DNA of 64,000 bases from Cyclobacteriaceae bacterium YHN15 (GCA_003797895.1 RKQB01000001.1:697822-761821), one strand, 5' to 3'. Positions 45,246 to 54,742 are shown, numbered from the stretch's first letter. The notes: generated by a model from the sequence alone, not told the origin. Translations and numbers: made by a program.

Positions 45246-48200
45246 ATGTTAACCAAAAGAATACTTGAAAGCAGTTTACTTCTTGCTTTAGTGACTTTGG
45301 TGTTTTTTAGCTCGTGTAACAAGAGGAGCGGAAACCCTAAGGTCCTGATTTTCAGTAAAACAGCTGGATTTTATCATGAATCAATCCCCCATGGTATCTC
45401 GGCAATTCAAAAGCTTGGTGCTGAAAATGGATTTGAGGTGGATACTACCTCTAATGCTGAATTGTTTAACGAAGAAAATTTAAAGCAATACTCGGCTGTG
45501 ATATGGTTGAGTACAACTGGAGATGTACTTAACCATTATCAGGAAGCTGATTTTGAAAGATATATTCAATCAGGAGGTGGCTATGTGGGAATTCATGCTG
45601 CTACCGACACTGAATATGAATGGGGATGGTACAATAGATTGGCAGGAGGCTATTTTTCTTACCATCCAGGGATAGGTGATCCTCACCCCAATGTCCAGGA
45701 TGGAAGTATCAATGTGACGGACCGAAAGCATCAAAGTACCCGCTTTTTACCAGAAATATGGAACAGACGTGATGAGTGGTATCATTTCAAGAAAATGAAT
45801 CCGGATGTCAACGTTTTAATGGATATTGACGAAAACAGCTATCAGCAAACCCAACCAATGGGCTATCATCCCATGGCTTGGTACCATGAATATGATGGCG
45901 GTAGAGCATGGTATACTGCCGGAGGGCATACCATTGAATCTTTTACCGAAGAGCTGTTTATGCAACATGTTTTGGAAGGGATAAAATATGCTATAGGAGA
46001 CAATAAGAAGTTGGATTATTCCAAAGCAAAAACGCAGCGTGTTCCCGAAGAAAACAGATTTGAGAAAAAAATGTTGGTCCTAGGAGAATTTACCGAACCA
46101 ACTGAAATGACCATACTTCCTAATCTTGATATTCTTGTTGCTCAGAGAAGGGGGGAAATACTCTTGTACAAAAATGGAGATTCTACAGTTAACCAAGTAG
46201 CCAAATTGAATGTGTATTGGAAAACTGATGTGCCTGGGGTGAATGCTGAAGAAGGATTGATGGGTATACAGAAAGATCCTGACTTTACAAAAAACGGTTA
46301 TGTTTTTGTTTTTTACAGCCCTACAGGGGATAAAGAGATAAACAGACTTTCGCGGTTTAAGTTTGTAGACGACCGGTGGGATATGGATTCTGAAAAAATT
46401 ATTCTTGAACTGTATTCACAAAGAAATATTTGTTGCCATACAGGAGGATCCATTGCTTTTGACAAAAACGGTTTATTGTATCTTTCTACAGGGGATAACT
46501 CCACGCCTTTTGATCAGGCCAACAGTAAATATGTAAACAGAGGCTTTGCTCCACTTGATAATAGACCGGGATTTGAGCAGTTTGATGCCAGAAGAAGCTC
46601 TGGTAATGCCAATGATCTTAGAGGCAAGATACTGAGGATTAAAGTGAATGAAGATGGAAGTTATGATATTCCGGAAGGTAATCTATATCCAAAAGGTACA
46701 GAAGGAACCCGTCCTGAAATCTATGTGCAGGGAAACAGGAACCCTTATCGGATCTCAGTGGATCAGAAAACCGGATTCTTATATTGGGGCGAAGTTGGTC
46801 CTGACGCAAACGCAGACAGTTTACAGACCAGAGGTCCTAGAGGGTATGATGAAGTCAATCAGGCCAGACAAGCAGGTAATTTCGGATGGCCGTATTTCGT
46901 AGGTGATAATTATGCCTATGTAGAATATGACTACACTACAGGAAAATCAGGAATTACTTATGATCCATCCAAGCCATTAAATAATTCTAAAAACAATACA
47001 GGAATCAGAGAATTGCCTCCGGTTGCACCGGCATTTATTTGGTATCCATATGGCATTTCGCCTGATTTCCCGCAATTGGGAACAGGAGGAAGAAATGCCA
47101 TGGCGGGTCCTGTGTATTATTCAGACATGTTTCCAAAGGATACTCGTTACCCCTCTTATTATGATGGAAAATTGTTTATCTATGACTGGGTAAGAGGTTG
47201 GGTAAAAGTGGTGACCATGCGTCCAAATGGAGATTTTGATAAAATGGAGCCATTTATGGGAGGTACCAGATTCAATGCTCTCATTGATATGGAAGTAGGT
47301 CCGGATGGTAAATTGTATATTCTTGAATACGGGAATGGCTGGTTTACCAAAAATCCGGATGCAGGTCTTTCAAGAATAGATTTCAATGCTGGAAACAGGA
47401 CACCTATAGTAGAATCTATTCAAGTAGATAAAACTTCTGGTGCAATTCCTTTTACGGCCACATTCACCGTTAAGGCAAAAGATCCGGAAAATGATCCTTT
47501 AACCTATACTTGGGATTTAGGTACTGGGGAAAAAGTGATCACCAATGAGCCCAAAATATCATATACTTTCAAGGAAATTGGGGATTATGATGTTCAGGTG
47601 GAAGTAAGTGACCCCGAAAAGTTGAAAGCTAAAAGTACAATTGCCTCTGTATATGCTGGAAACATTGCTCCGGAAGTCCAAATTTCACTCAAAGGAAACC
47701 AAACATTCTACTTTCCTGGTGTTCCGGTCCAATATGAAGTGACAGTATCTGATCCTGATGATGCTGAAGCAGGCAATGATCTTTCCTCCCTATTTGTGTC
47801 AGCTGACTATATATCAGGACTTGATCAGGCCGAGGCTTCTAAAGGGCACTTGATCATGACAGAAGCCATGGTCGGAAAAAGCTTGATCAGTTCACTCACC
47901 TGTAAAACTTGTCACAAAGAAGATGAGGCCTCAATAGGACCAGCTTATGTGGAGGTAGCACGGAAATACAGAAGAAATCCGGATGCAGCTTCTTATTTGA
48001 TCAATAAAATACAAAAAGGTGGTGGAGGAGTATGGGGTGAAACCGTCATGCCTGCCAATCCTGATCTGAAGAATGATGATGCCAGCAAAGTGGTAGCATA
48101 TATCCTGTCCCTAGGAAGAAGGGCGGAGGAAAAGCCGTCTCTTCCAGCCATTGGTTCAATAGACCCTACTGTGGGTAAGGCATTGAGTGAAAATGGCGTA

Positions 48201-48689
48201 TTTGTCCTATCGGCAAGTTTTACGGACAGGGGAGGCGATAATATCAAACCATTGACGGGGAACACATCGGTTACCTTGAGAAATCCATCTTTAAGTACTG
48301 CCGAAGCTAAAAAATTGGAAGGTTATACATCCATGAGTTTCGGTGGAAGGACATTCTTGCTGATCCCTTCTCAGGAGGCATCTTTTGCTTTTTCGAATAT
48401 TGATTTAACTGATATCGGCTCAATAGTTTTATCAGGTGGAGGTCAAAAACTTTCTGTTAATGGCTATTCAGTAGAAATTAGACTTGGAAGTTTGACAGGA
48501 GAAAAAATAGGTGAGGGGGTATATAAAGTAGATGGGCAAGGTCCGGGAGGAAGGATGTTCGGTATGAGTCCAATAGCGATCAAACCGGTTACAGATGGTG
48601 AAAGGCATGATATTTATTTTATTACAAAGCCTATAGTTGGGGATGAAGAAACTTCAGCATTGATTAATATAGAGTTCAGGAAGAAATAA
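45246..48689 (+). CDS. ThuA - sorbosone dehydrogenase - PKD - cytochrome c fusion lipoprotein
   Basis: A 1147-residue lipoprotein (lipobox FFSSC, cysteine 24) of several domains: ThuA-like (about 30-260, SKTAGFYHESIPHG, HAATDTEYEWG), a glucose/sorbosone dehydrogenase propeller (about 275-710, NAEEGLMGIQKDPDF, GNRNPYRIS), a PKD domain (about 717-800, YTWDLGTGEK), a monoheme cytochrome c (CKTCH at 886-890, likely axial methionine 935) and a C-terminal CBM6-like part. ThuA is implicated in trehalose/keto-sugar use, and the propeller uses PQQ in oxidation of sugar derivatives; electrons could pass to the heme. The substrate is unknown. Similar fusions occur in Bacteroidota and Planctomycetes, from memory. 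It ends at a bidirectional terminator. Confidence 0.88.
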   Translation: MLTKRILESSLLLALVTLVFFSSCNKRSGNPKVLIFSKTAGFYHESIPHGISAIQKLGAENGFEVDTTSNAELFNEENLKQYSAVIWLSTTGDVLNHYQEADFERYIQSGGGYVGIHAATDTEYEWGWYNRLAGGYFSYHPGIGDPHPNVQDGSINVTDRKHQSTRFLPEIWNRRDEWYHFKKMNPDVNVLMDIDENSYQQTQPMGYHPMAWYHEYDGGRAWYTAGGHTIESFTEELFMQHVLEGIKYAIGDNKKLDYSKAKTQRVPEENRFEKKMLVLGEFTEPTEMTILPNLDILVAQRRGEILLYKNGDSTVNQVAKLNVYWKTDVPGVNAEEGLMGIQKDPDFTKNGYVFVFYSPTGDKEINRLSRFKFVDDRWDMDSEKIILELYSQRNICCHTGGSIAFDKNGLLYLSTGDNSTPFDQANSKYVNRGFAPLDNRPGFEQFDARRSSGNANDLRGKILRIKVNEDGSYDIPEGNLYPKGTEGTRPEIYVQGNRNPYRISVDQKTGFLYWGEVGPDANADSLQTRGPRGYDEVNQARQAGNFGWPYFVGDNYAYVEYDYTTGKSGITYDPSKPLNNSKNNTGIRELPPVAPAFIWYPYGISPDFPQLGTGGRNAMAGPVYYSDMFPKDTRYPSYYDGKLFIYDWVRGWVKVVTMRPNGDFDKMEPFMGGTRFNALIDMEVGPDGKLYILEYGNGWFTKNPDAGLSRIDFNAGNRTPIVESIQVDKTSGAIPFTATFTVKAKDPENDPLTYTWDLGTGEKVITNEPKISYTFKEIGDYDVQVEVSDPEKLKAKSTIASVYAGNIAPEVQISLKGNQTFYFPGVPVQYEVTVSDPDDAEAGNDLSSLFVSADYISGLDQAEASKGHLIMTEAMVGKSLISSLTCKTCHKEDEASIGPAYVEVARKYRRNPDAASYLINKIQKGGGGVWGETVMPANPDLKNDDASKVVAYILSLGRRAEEKPSLPAIGSIDPTVGKALSENGVFVLSASFTDRGGDNIKPLTGNTSVTLRNPSLSTAEAKKLEGYTSMSFGGRTFLLIPSQEASFAFSNIDLTDIGSIVLSGGGQKLSVNGYSVEIRLGSLTGEKIGEGVYKVDGQGPGGRMFGMSPIAIKPVTDGERHDIYFITKPIVGDEETSALINIEFRKK

Positions 48690-48707
48690 ATGATCCATTT
48701 TGAAAAT

Positions 48708-48742
48708 AAAAAAGGCTATCCTGATTTAGGATAGCCTTTTTT
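48708..48742. terminator. Bidirectional terminator
   Basis: A perfect 15-base-pair stem AAAAAAGGCTATCCT / AGGATAGCCTTTTTT around GATTT separates the fusion gene from convergent pyrB and carries T runs on both strands. Confidence 0.92.
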
Positions 48743-48762
48743 GTATATATGTAAATATATAT

Positions 48763-49686
48763 TTACCGTGCTCCCGCAAGCAAATATAAAACAGCCATTC
48801 TCACAGCAACTCCATTTTCAACCTGTTGAAGGATAATGGAATGCTCACTGTCCGCAACGTCAGAATTCAATTCAACTCCCCTGTTGATAGGGCCAGGATG
48901 CATGATGACGATTTCCTTGTCCAATCTGTCCAACATTTTTTTATTTACACCGAAGTATAGGGAGTACTCTCTTAAGGAGGGAAAATATTTAATCTGTTGT
49001 CTTTCCAATTGGATGCGTAATACATTGGCAACATCACACCATTCCAAAGCTTTTTGCACATCATATTCCACTTTCACTCCCAAGCTTGAAATGTATTTGG
49101 GAATCAAGGTAATAGGGCCACAGACCATCACTTCCGCACCAAGCTTTTGTAAGCAAAAGATATTGGATAAAGCTACTCTGGAATGTAGTATATCCCCTAT
49201 AATTGCAACTTTTTTTCCTGCAACATCACCCAATTTTTCCCTGATTGAAAATGCATCTAATAAGGCTTGAGTCGGATGTTCATGGGTGCCGTCTCCGGCA
49301 TTCACGATATTGGCAGAAATATTTCTGGATAAAAAGTACGGAGCTCCTGGACTGCTGTGTCTCATTACTACCATATCCACTTTCATAGAAAGGATATTAT
49401 TCACAGTATCAATCAGTGTTTCCCCTTTTTTTACAGAGCTGTTGCTCGATGAGAAATTAATTACATCGGCAGAAAGTCTTTTTTCTGCCAATTCAAAAGA
49501 AAGACGGGTTCTGGTAGAATTCTCAAAAAATATATTGGCAATGGTAATGTCTCTCAGCGAAGGTACTTTTTTGATGGGCCTGTTGAGCACTTCTTTGAAA
49601 TTATCAGCAGTTTCGAAAATAAGTTGAATATCTTCCTTAGTAATGTCTTTAATTCCTAATAGGTGCCTGGTGCTGAGTTGTGACAT
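48763..49686 (-). CDS. pyrB: Aspartate carbamoyltransferase catalytic subunit
   Basis: A 307-residue enzyme that makes carbamoyl-aspartate for pyrimidine synthesis. The start at 49686 (MSQLSTRHLLGIKDITKED) is chosen because an ATG ten codons earlier is inside pyrR. The carbamoyl-phosphate motif ENSTRTRLSFE, HPTQALLDAF and HPGPINRGVE are present. No pyrI regulatory gene follows, so regulation is probably by PyrR. It starts 8 bases after the pyrR stop. Confidence 0.95.
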   Translation of the reverse strand: MSQLSTRHLLGIKDITKEDIQLIFETADNFKEVLNRPIKKVPSLRDITIANIFFENSTRTRLSFELAEKRLSADVINFSSSNSSVKKGETLIDTVNNILSMKVDMVVMRHSSPGAPYFLSRNISANIVNAGDGTHEHPTQALLDAFSIREKLGDVAGKKVAIIGDILHSRVALSNIFCLQKLGAEVMVCGPITLIPKYISSLGVKVEYDVQKALEWCDVANVLRIQLERQQIKYFPSLREYSLYFGVNKKMLDRLDKEIVIMHPGPINRGVELNSDVADSEHSIILQQVENGVAVRMAVLYLLAGAR

Positions 49687-49694
49687 GTTTTGAG

Positions 49695-50237
49695 TTAAGC
49701 TTTTTCTGTAATCCAAATAGCATCTTTATCAAATCCTTTTTCGGTCCATTCTACCGAAACATATTGACTTTCCAAGGTGTTTACTTTTACCCCACAATAG
49801 TCAGGCATAATTGGATAATCCCTGGTATATTTTCTATCCACTAATACCATCAACTCTACTTTTTGGGGTCTTCCAAAGGCAATCATAGCATCCAATGCTG
49901 CTCTAACTGATCGCCCCTTATACAGAACATCATCAATGAGCACCACTTCTTTTCCTTCAATCAGAAAATCAATTTTGGTCTCATTAGCCTTAAGAGGTAA
50001 ATCCCTGCGACGGAAATCATCCCTATGAAAAGTTGCGTCTAAATATCCGGTTTTGACTTTCTGACCTGAAATTTTTTCCAGTGTTTTTGCAATTTTGTCC
50101 AAAACAATAGGTCCTCTGGGCTGTAACCCCAAAAGGACAGTGTTATCAAAAGTGTCATGATTTTCGATCAACTGGTGGCAAAAGCGCTTAAGGATAATGT
50201 CGATTTGCTGTTGATCAAGTACAAGTCTTTTTTGCAT
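49695..50237 (-). CDS. pyrR: PyrR, bifunctional uracil phosphoribosyltransferase / pyrimidine regulator
   Basis: A 180-residue phosphoribosyltransferase. The start at 50237 (MQKRLVLDQQQIDII) fits the family and lies behind a -7 box. The PRPP-binding motif VVLIDDVLYKGRSVRAAL and the PyrR marks GLQPRGPIVLDKIA and RRRDLPLKANETKIDF are clear. PyrR binds pyr mRNA in many bacteria; the short leader here (about 10-15 bases) leaves no room for a classical attenuator at the gene itself, so this role is unproven here. Followed by pyrB. Confidence 0.92.
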   Translation of the reverse strand: MQKRLVLDQQQIDIILKRFCHQLIENHDTFDNTVLLGLQPRGPIVLDKIAKTLEKISGQKVKTGYLDATFHRDDFRRRDLPLKANETKIDFLIEGKEVVLIDDVLYKGRSVRAALDAMIAFGRPQKVELMVLVDRKYTRDYPIMPDYCGVKVNTLESQYVSVEWTEKGFDKDAIWITEKA

Positions 50238-50253
50238 GGCTTTGCTTTGCCTG

Positions 50254-50261
50254 CAAATATA
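50254..50261 (-). promoter_or_regulatory. -7 box for pyrR-pyrB
   Basis: Minus-strand TATATTTG matches TAnnTTTG exactly and ends 16 bases before the pyrR ATG. The best TTG upstream is only 12 bases away, so the -33 element is poor. Confidence 0.5.
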
Positions 50262-50312
50262 AAAATAAAAGAGCAAGAAGTAAGAATTGATTAAGGGAAG
50301 AGGATAAGAAAC

Positions 50313-51950
50313 TTACTTTATCGAATCCTCGGGAGCCCAAAGATCTCCGTCAACCTTTATTTTTGTCAGAAAAAAAACATTCCTTATTTCTTCTTTTCCT
50401 GCTGGACCAAGAAACCTGATCGATTGTTTTCCACTTAAAATATAGTAATTGTCATACCACCAGGAAAAATTCAGACTTTGTTCTTGAGTATCACGGATTC
50501 TTTCATTTTCATCAATCAATGCAATATCAAAGGATTGATTTTCAAATATCACTTCACCGTCTTTGATATAACTCATGTAGATATTTATACCGTCCAGGTA
50601 TAAATAATGAAGCTTGTTTCCATCAAAACTCAATTCCCCATATTTACCGGGGATTCTGGTGATTTTGTTGGACAGGTTTAATGCGTTGTCCCAAATTACC
50701 TGACCTTCCTTGTCGACATACAAAAAATATGCTGAGATGAATTTATATTCTCCTTCTTGTTGCCATGAATATGGGCTGTTTCGTATGGTGTTGAACAACT
50801 GCGATCCGTAGGCAGGACCATAATTCATTCCGTCAAAGAACATCCTGTTTGGATTGAACCTATAGGCATCATTGGCATAAACGCCATCTCTTGGGATATA
50901 TCTTGGATTTGTTGCATTGAAGTTATCACTGTAAATCAAAAAGCCACGATCTGTAGTAATTACTTCTCTTGTGGAAAAAACCGGTTTAATAGTTGGTGTT
51001 ACCCCTTTCTTTAATGATTTTTCAAGTTCATTCCATTTTTTTTCCCTTTGTTTCTCATTCAAATAATTGTAAAAATTCGGAAAATCTTCCAAGGTATAAT
51101 ATTTCAGGTCGTACTCCCCAAACTCATTGATGTCCGCGATATACACTCCCTGATAGGCCTCCCTTCTTCTTTGGCCAAATGAACCTATCAAAGATTGTTT
51201 ATAATCCTGAATCGGGGTAAGCATACCTTCTACTATTTCCAAACTATTGTTATTCAACCCGTTTATGGTCACTTCTCTGATTTTATTTCCTATCTCATCA
51301 AAAGAAAGAATAGAAACCTGTTTGGTTTTGTATTTGTCACGACGGCTTACCAGAACATCTATGATTCCTAGTTCACTGTCTTTTCTAAGTTGTAGGATCA
51401 ACGTTTCTTTGGAATAAATCCCTTGAACAGTATATACATTATTTGCTTCGATGTCATATATCTGAACAATAGGCCTTGTGTCCGCTGTTCCCAAAAAAAC
51501 CGCATTTCGGTTGAGAACAAAAAATTCCTTTAATTCCATGGGATAAACATTTTCCAGAAGAATTTCTGAAGCCTCCTCGGTTTCTAAATTTATTTCTATC
51601 AAATATTTTTCGGAGATGGAGGCAGTCCCTTTTTGCATTAGAGCATAAAAGTAATTTCCTTCCAAATCGTAACCTTCCAGATCAAAATTATCCTTGATCC
51701 TTATTTCTTTGAGGGAGTCAGATTTCAGGTCGTGGTCAGCCAAAAAATATTGGAACCTATTTCTTAAATTAAACCCTTTTTCAGGTTGTGACCTAAAGGC
51801 TATCAGACCTCCAGGCCTATTTATGATCATAAAATCGTTTTCCTGAAATTTTGATTCCAGCTCAAAACGATCAACAAAAGTCAACTGACCAAAGGTGTTT
51901 TGGCTGATTAAAATAAATGTGAAAACAAATAGGCGAAAGACGGTTTTCAT
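50313..51950 (-). CDS. Exported protein of unknown function
   Basis: A 545-residue protein with a signal peptide (residues 1-21, ending NTFGQ). The rest is a long beta-rich sequence with many repeated strand-turn elements, such as MIINRPGGLIAF, IDVLVSRRDKYKTKQVSIL and RGFLIYSDNFN, suggesting a propeller or similar all-beta fold. No catalytic motif is seen. Its ATG overlaps the EVE stop (ATGA), so translation is coupled. Such proteins are common in Bacteroidota, but I know no function. Confidence 0.6.
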   Translation of the reverse strand: MKTVFRLFVFTFILISQNTFGQLTFVDRFELESKFQENDFMIINRPGGLIAFRSQPEKGFNLRNRFQYFLADHDLKSDSLKEIRIKDNFDLEGYDLEGNYFYALMQKGTASISEKYLIEINLETEEASEILLENVYPMELKEFFVLNRNAVFLGTADTRPIVQIYDIEANNVYTVQGIYSKETLILQLRKDSELGIIDVLVSRRDKYKTKQVSILSFDEIGNKIREVTINGLNNNSLEIVEGMLTPIQDYKQSLIGSFGQRRREAYQGVYIADINEFGEYDLKYYTLEDFPNFYNYLNEKQREKKWNELEKSLKKGVTPTIKPVFSTREVITTDRGFLIYSDNFNATNPRYIPRDGVYANDAYRFNPNRMFFDGMNYGPAYGSQLFNTIRNSPYSWQQEGEYKFISAYFLYVDKEGQVIWDNALNLSNKITRIPGKYGELSFDGNKLHYLYLDGINIYMSYIKDGEVIFENQSFDIALIDENERIRDTQEQSLNFSWWYDNYYILSGKQSIRFLGPAGKEEIRNVFFLTKIKVDGDLWAPEDSIK

Positions 51951-52354
51951 GAAGTTGCTTTGACAATATAATCGAATTGCTGTTTTTCAACAGGCATAAC
52001 GGATAGACGGGATTGTTTAATTAGCGGTAAGTTACTCAATTGCCCGTCAATTTTTATCTGTTCTAAGGTGAATGGTTTTTTGAGGGATTTTTTAGGTTTT
52101 ATTTTTACTGAAACCCAACCTTTTTGTTCCTTGTCCCCCGGATCTGGGAAAGCTTCTTCAGTAACCTCAGCTATACCCACTATTTCTCTTGTTTTTCCAC
52201 TATGGTAAAAGAACACCAAATCACCCATTTTCATTTCCAAAAGGTAATTTCTGGCTTGAAAATTCCTGATTCCATCCCAAATTTCTTCTCCATTTTTCAG
52301 GAGATCCTCCCAGCCGTATTCGCTTGGTTCTGACTTGACTAACCAATAATTCAT
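51947..52354 (-). CDS. EVE domain protein
   Basis: A 135-residue protein of the EVE family (thymocyte nuclear protein 1-like, PUA/YTH-related fold) that reads modified DNA or RNA bases. Start at 52354, NYWLVKSEPSEYGWEDLL; GIRNFQARNYL, KMGDLVFFYHSG and GIAEVTEEAFPDP are diagnostic, with the conserved tryptophans W4 and W16. Its DNA/RNA target is unknown. It is upstream of, and overlaps by 4 bases, the 545-residue gene; it is divergent from the PolX-like gene. Confidence 0.93.
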   Translation of the reverse strand: MNYWLVKSEPSEYGWEDLLKNGEEIWDGIRNFQARNYLLEMKMGDLVFFYHSGKTREIVGIAEVTEEAFPDPGDKEQKGWVSVKIKPKKSLKKPFTLEQIKIDGQLSNLPLIKQSRLSVMPVEKQQFDYIVKATS

Positions 52355-52452
52355 AAGTATCACGATTTAATGAATGGGATTAAGATAGTTTTTTTACATT
52401 TTAATTTAAAACAATTTTGATGACATTTGTCAAATTCAGTAACGAAATTTAA

Positions 52453-54171
52453 ATGATTTTGGATCCCAAAGAGATACTTCGCCAACTCAAACTGATCATC
52501 AAGCTAATGGAGCTGCATGATGAAAATTCCTTTAAAATAAGAAGCTTTCAATCCGCTGTGAATACCATTGATAGAGGAGAGGTATCTATCGAAGGGAAAT
52601 CCATGTCGGAATTGCAGTCACTTAATGGGATCGGTAAAAGTATCGCAGAGGTGATTTTTTTCCTGTCTTCTTCTGGTACGCATCCCTACTTGGAAGAGTT
52701 ACTTAAGAAAACACCAACCGGCATTTTAGAAATACTTGAGATAAAAGGGCTTGGTCCCAAAAAGGTGAAAGCACTTTGGGATGAACTGAACATTACTTCC
52801 ACACACGAGCTCTTAGAGGCGTGTCAATCAGGTATTGTGGCCAAAACTAAGGGTTTTGGAGAGAAAACGCAGGAGAGCATAATTCAGGCACTGGAATTCC
52901 GCGCAGCCAACAAAGGCAAATGGCTATATGCGGACATTTGTGATGCCATGGAGGACTTAGCAAGAGAATTCAAAAAAATAGACGGTGTAAAGGACTTATC
53001 AGCAGTTGGAGAGTTTGCTAGAAAAATGGAAATCATCGAAACGGTTGAGTGGTTGGTAAGCACAGAAAGCCCAGGTCCTGTCATTGAAAAGATATCCTCT
53101 TTTAAAGGGATGGAAAAGGATCAGAAATTGTCAAGCCCATTTAAATGGAGGGGTAAATTGAGGGAGCCTGAGGTGAATCTATTGATTCATTTTACTTCGC
53201 CTGAAAAATTTGTTGTTGAGAAAATTTTGAGAACAGGGAGTAAAGGACATTTGCTTTATCCTTTGGAAAACAGCAAGACTTTGGTTGAGGTTTTAAGAGG
53301 GGAAGAAGTTTTTGATTCAGAAAATGCATTTTATGAAAAAGCTGGTTTACCTTGGATACCGGAAGAATTGAGAGAAGGATTTATTGAATTTGATCTGGCA
53401 AAAGACAAAAAGATGGATACCCTTCTGAAATTAGAGGACCTGAAGGGAATTCTTCATAATCACTCAACTTACAGTGATGGAAAGCATAGTCTACGTCAAA
53501 TGGCTGAGCATTGTAAAGCGCTTGGATATGAATATCTTGGAATTTCGGATCACAGCAGATCTGCTTTTTATGCAGGCGGACTGGAAATCGAAATGGTCCA
53601 AAAGCAACATAAGGAAATTGAAGAACTAAACAATGAGTTAGCTCCTTTTAGGGTTTTTAAGGGAATTGAAAGTGACATATTGGTAGATGGTAGTTTGGAT
53701 TATCCTAATGAAGTCTTATCTTCCTTTGACTTTGTTGTATCCTCCATCCATTCCAGCCTTAATATGGATAGAAAGAAAGCAACAATGAGATTGCTAAAGG
53801 CTATTGAGAACCCTTATACAACTATTTTAGGACATCCTACAGGAAGGTTGTTGTTAAGGCGGGAAGGCTACCCATTGGACCATAAAGCAATAATTGACGC
53901 CTGTGAAAAATATGGGGTGATAATTGAAATCAATGCCAACCCATGGAGGTTGGATCTGGATTGGAGATGGGTGCATTATGCCATGGAAAAGGGAGTTAAA
54001 TTGTCCATTAATCCGGATGCCCATGAGATGGAGGGGTACAATGATATGAAGTATGGGGTTCTAATAGGACGAAAAGGTGGTTTAACTAAAGATATGACCT
54101 TTAATGCCATGTCATTTTCAGAAGTCGACGACTATTTTAAAAAAAGAAAAAATCAAATCATTAAAAAATGA
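52453..54171 (+). CDS. PolX-like protein with dead polymerase domain and intact PHP nuclease
   Basis: A 572-residue protein with the domain order of bacterial DNA polymerase X: HhH motifs (about 45-145, LNGIGKSIAEVIFF, IKGLGPKKVKALWDEL), a PolX palm (about 155-305) and a PHP domain (330-572). In the palm, the GS motif is G186-E187, the DxD pair is T197-V198-E199, and the third aspartate is N242, so the polymerase is probably inactive. The PHP site is complete by motif: H335-N-H337, ISDHSRS, SSIHSS, GHPTGRL and INPDAHEM, expected to act as a 3'-5' exonuclease or AP endonuclease. The next gene overlaps by 4 bases. Confidence 0.88.
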   Translation: MILDPKEILRQLKLIIKLMELHDENSFKIRSFQSAVNTIDRGEVSIEGKSMSELQSLNGIGKSIAEVIFFLSSSGTHPYLEELLKKTPTGILEILEIKGLGPKKVKALWDELNITSTHELLEACQSGIVAKTKGFGEKTQESIIQALEFRAANKGKWLYADICDAMEDLAREFKKIDGVKDLSAVGEFARKMEIIETVEWLVSTESPGPVIEKISSFKGMEKDQKLSSPFKWRGKLREPEVNLLIHFTSPEKFVVEKILRTGSKGHLLYPLENSKTLVEVLRGEEVFDSENAFYEKAGLPWIPEELREGFIEFDLAKDKKMDTLLKLEDLKGILHNHSTYSDGKHSLRQMAEHCKALGYEYLGISDHSRSAFYAGGLEIEMVQKQHKEIEELNNELAPFRVFKGIESDILVDGSLDYPNEVLSSFDFVVSSIHSSLNMDRKKATMRLLKAIENPYTTILGHPTGRLLLRREGYPLDHKAIIDACEKYGVIIEINANPWRLDLDWRWVHYAMEKGVKLSINPDAHEMEGYNDMKYGVLIGRKGGLTKDMTFNAMSFSEVDDYFKKRKNQIIKK

Positions 54172-54455
54172 GCTGGGAAGAAAAAAATGAAGAATTGTTG
54201 TTGAAACGCTCCTTCCTGTTTGGCATTACAGGAATAATCATTTCCCTTATTCCTTTATTTAATCAATATTTTGAATGGATAAATATTCCTATGGCACCGA
54301 TCAATGGGGTTGGGCTTGTGCTTCAATTTTTTGCAATCAGCATTGCCATTATGGTTTTGAGAAAGAGAAAAATCACAGAACAAACAAAGGATAAAGCCAA
54401 AAAGATGATTTTGGTTTTAGGAGTGGCTTTGATATTCTTTTTTATGGTGATTTAA
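54168..54455 (+). CDS. Small membrane protein of unknown function
   Basis: A 95-residue protein with three hydrophobic segments: FGITGIIISLIPLF, MAPINGVGLVLQFFAISIAI and MILVLGVALIFFFMVI. The N-terminus is acidic, and a basic loop (RKRKITEQTKDKAKK) separates the second and third. It resembles no family I can name. Its ATG lies 4 bases inside the PolX-like gene, so the two are translationally coupled, but a joint role is not implied. Confidence 0.65.
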   Translation: MSWEEKNEELLLKRSFLFGITGIIISLIPLFNQYFEWINIPMAPINGVGLVLQFFAISIAIMVLRKRKITEQTKDKAKKMILVLGVALIFFFMVI

Positions 54456-54510
54456 TTCAAGCTATTTCATTCATGTTATTTAATCATTTTTTTTATTTCT
54501 CCTGTTAAAA

Positions 54511-54526
54511 TCACCCAATTGGGTGA
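54511..54526. repeat. Perfect 16-base palindrome TCACCCAATTGGGTGA
   Basis: A symmetric dyad 55 bases after the small membrane protein stop. It could be a regulator site or a short hairpin; the T-poor tail makes termination doubtful. Confidence 0.5.
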
Positions 54527-54613
54527 TGTATTTACCTACCTAATACCTCAATTTTATCCCAAGGATTTGATTCCTTATTTTCTATAGAATTTCAGATCCT
54601 CCATGACGGCCTC

Positions 54614-54742
54614 ATGTTATTTGTTTGCCCGTTGAGAAAAAAGAAATGGGTTTTTGACAGTGTTTATCGGATTAGTATAGCCCTAGGATTATTTTATTTC
54701 GGTATGGTATCCCATGTCATTGGGGTGAGAAAACAGTTTTAA
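54614..54742 (+). CDS. Possible 42-residue membrane peptide or gene remnant
   Basis: An ATG-initiated frame within the 313-base gap 54456-54768. It encodes a basic start (LFVCPLRKKKWVFDS) and one hydrophobic segment (ISIALGLFYFGMVSHVIGV), ending in RKQF. The frame remains open upstream to 54527, so it may be the end of a decayed gene instead. I know no homologue. The remaining sequence in the gap shows nothing except the palindrome at 54511. Confidence 0.3.
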   Translation: MLFVCPLRKKKWVFDSVYRISIALGLFYFGMVSHVIGVRKQF

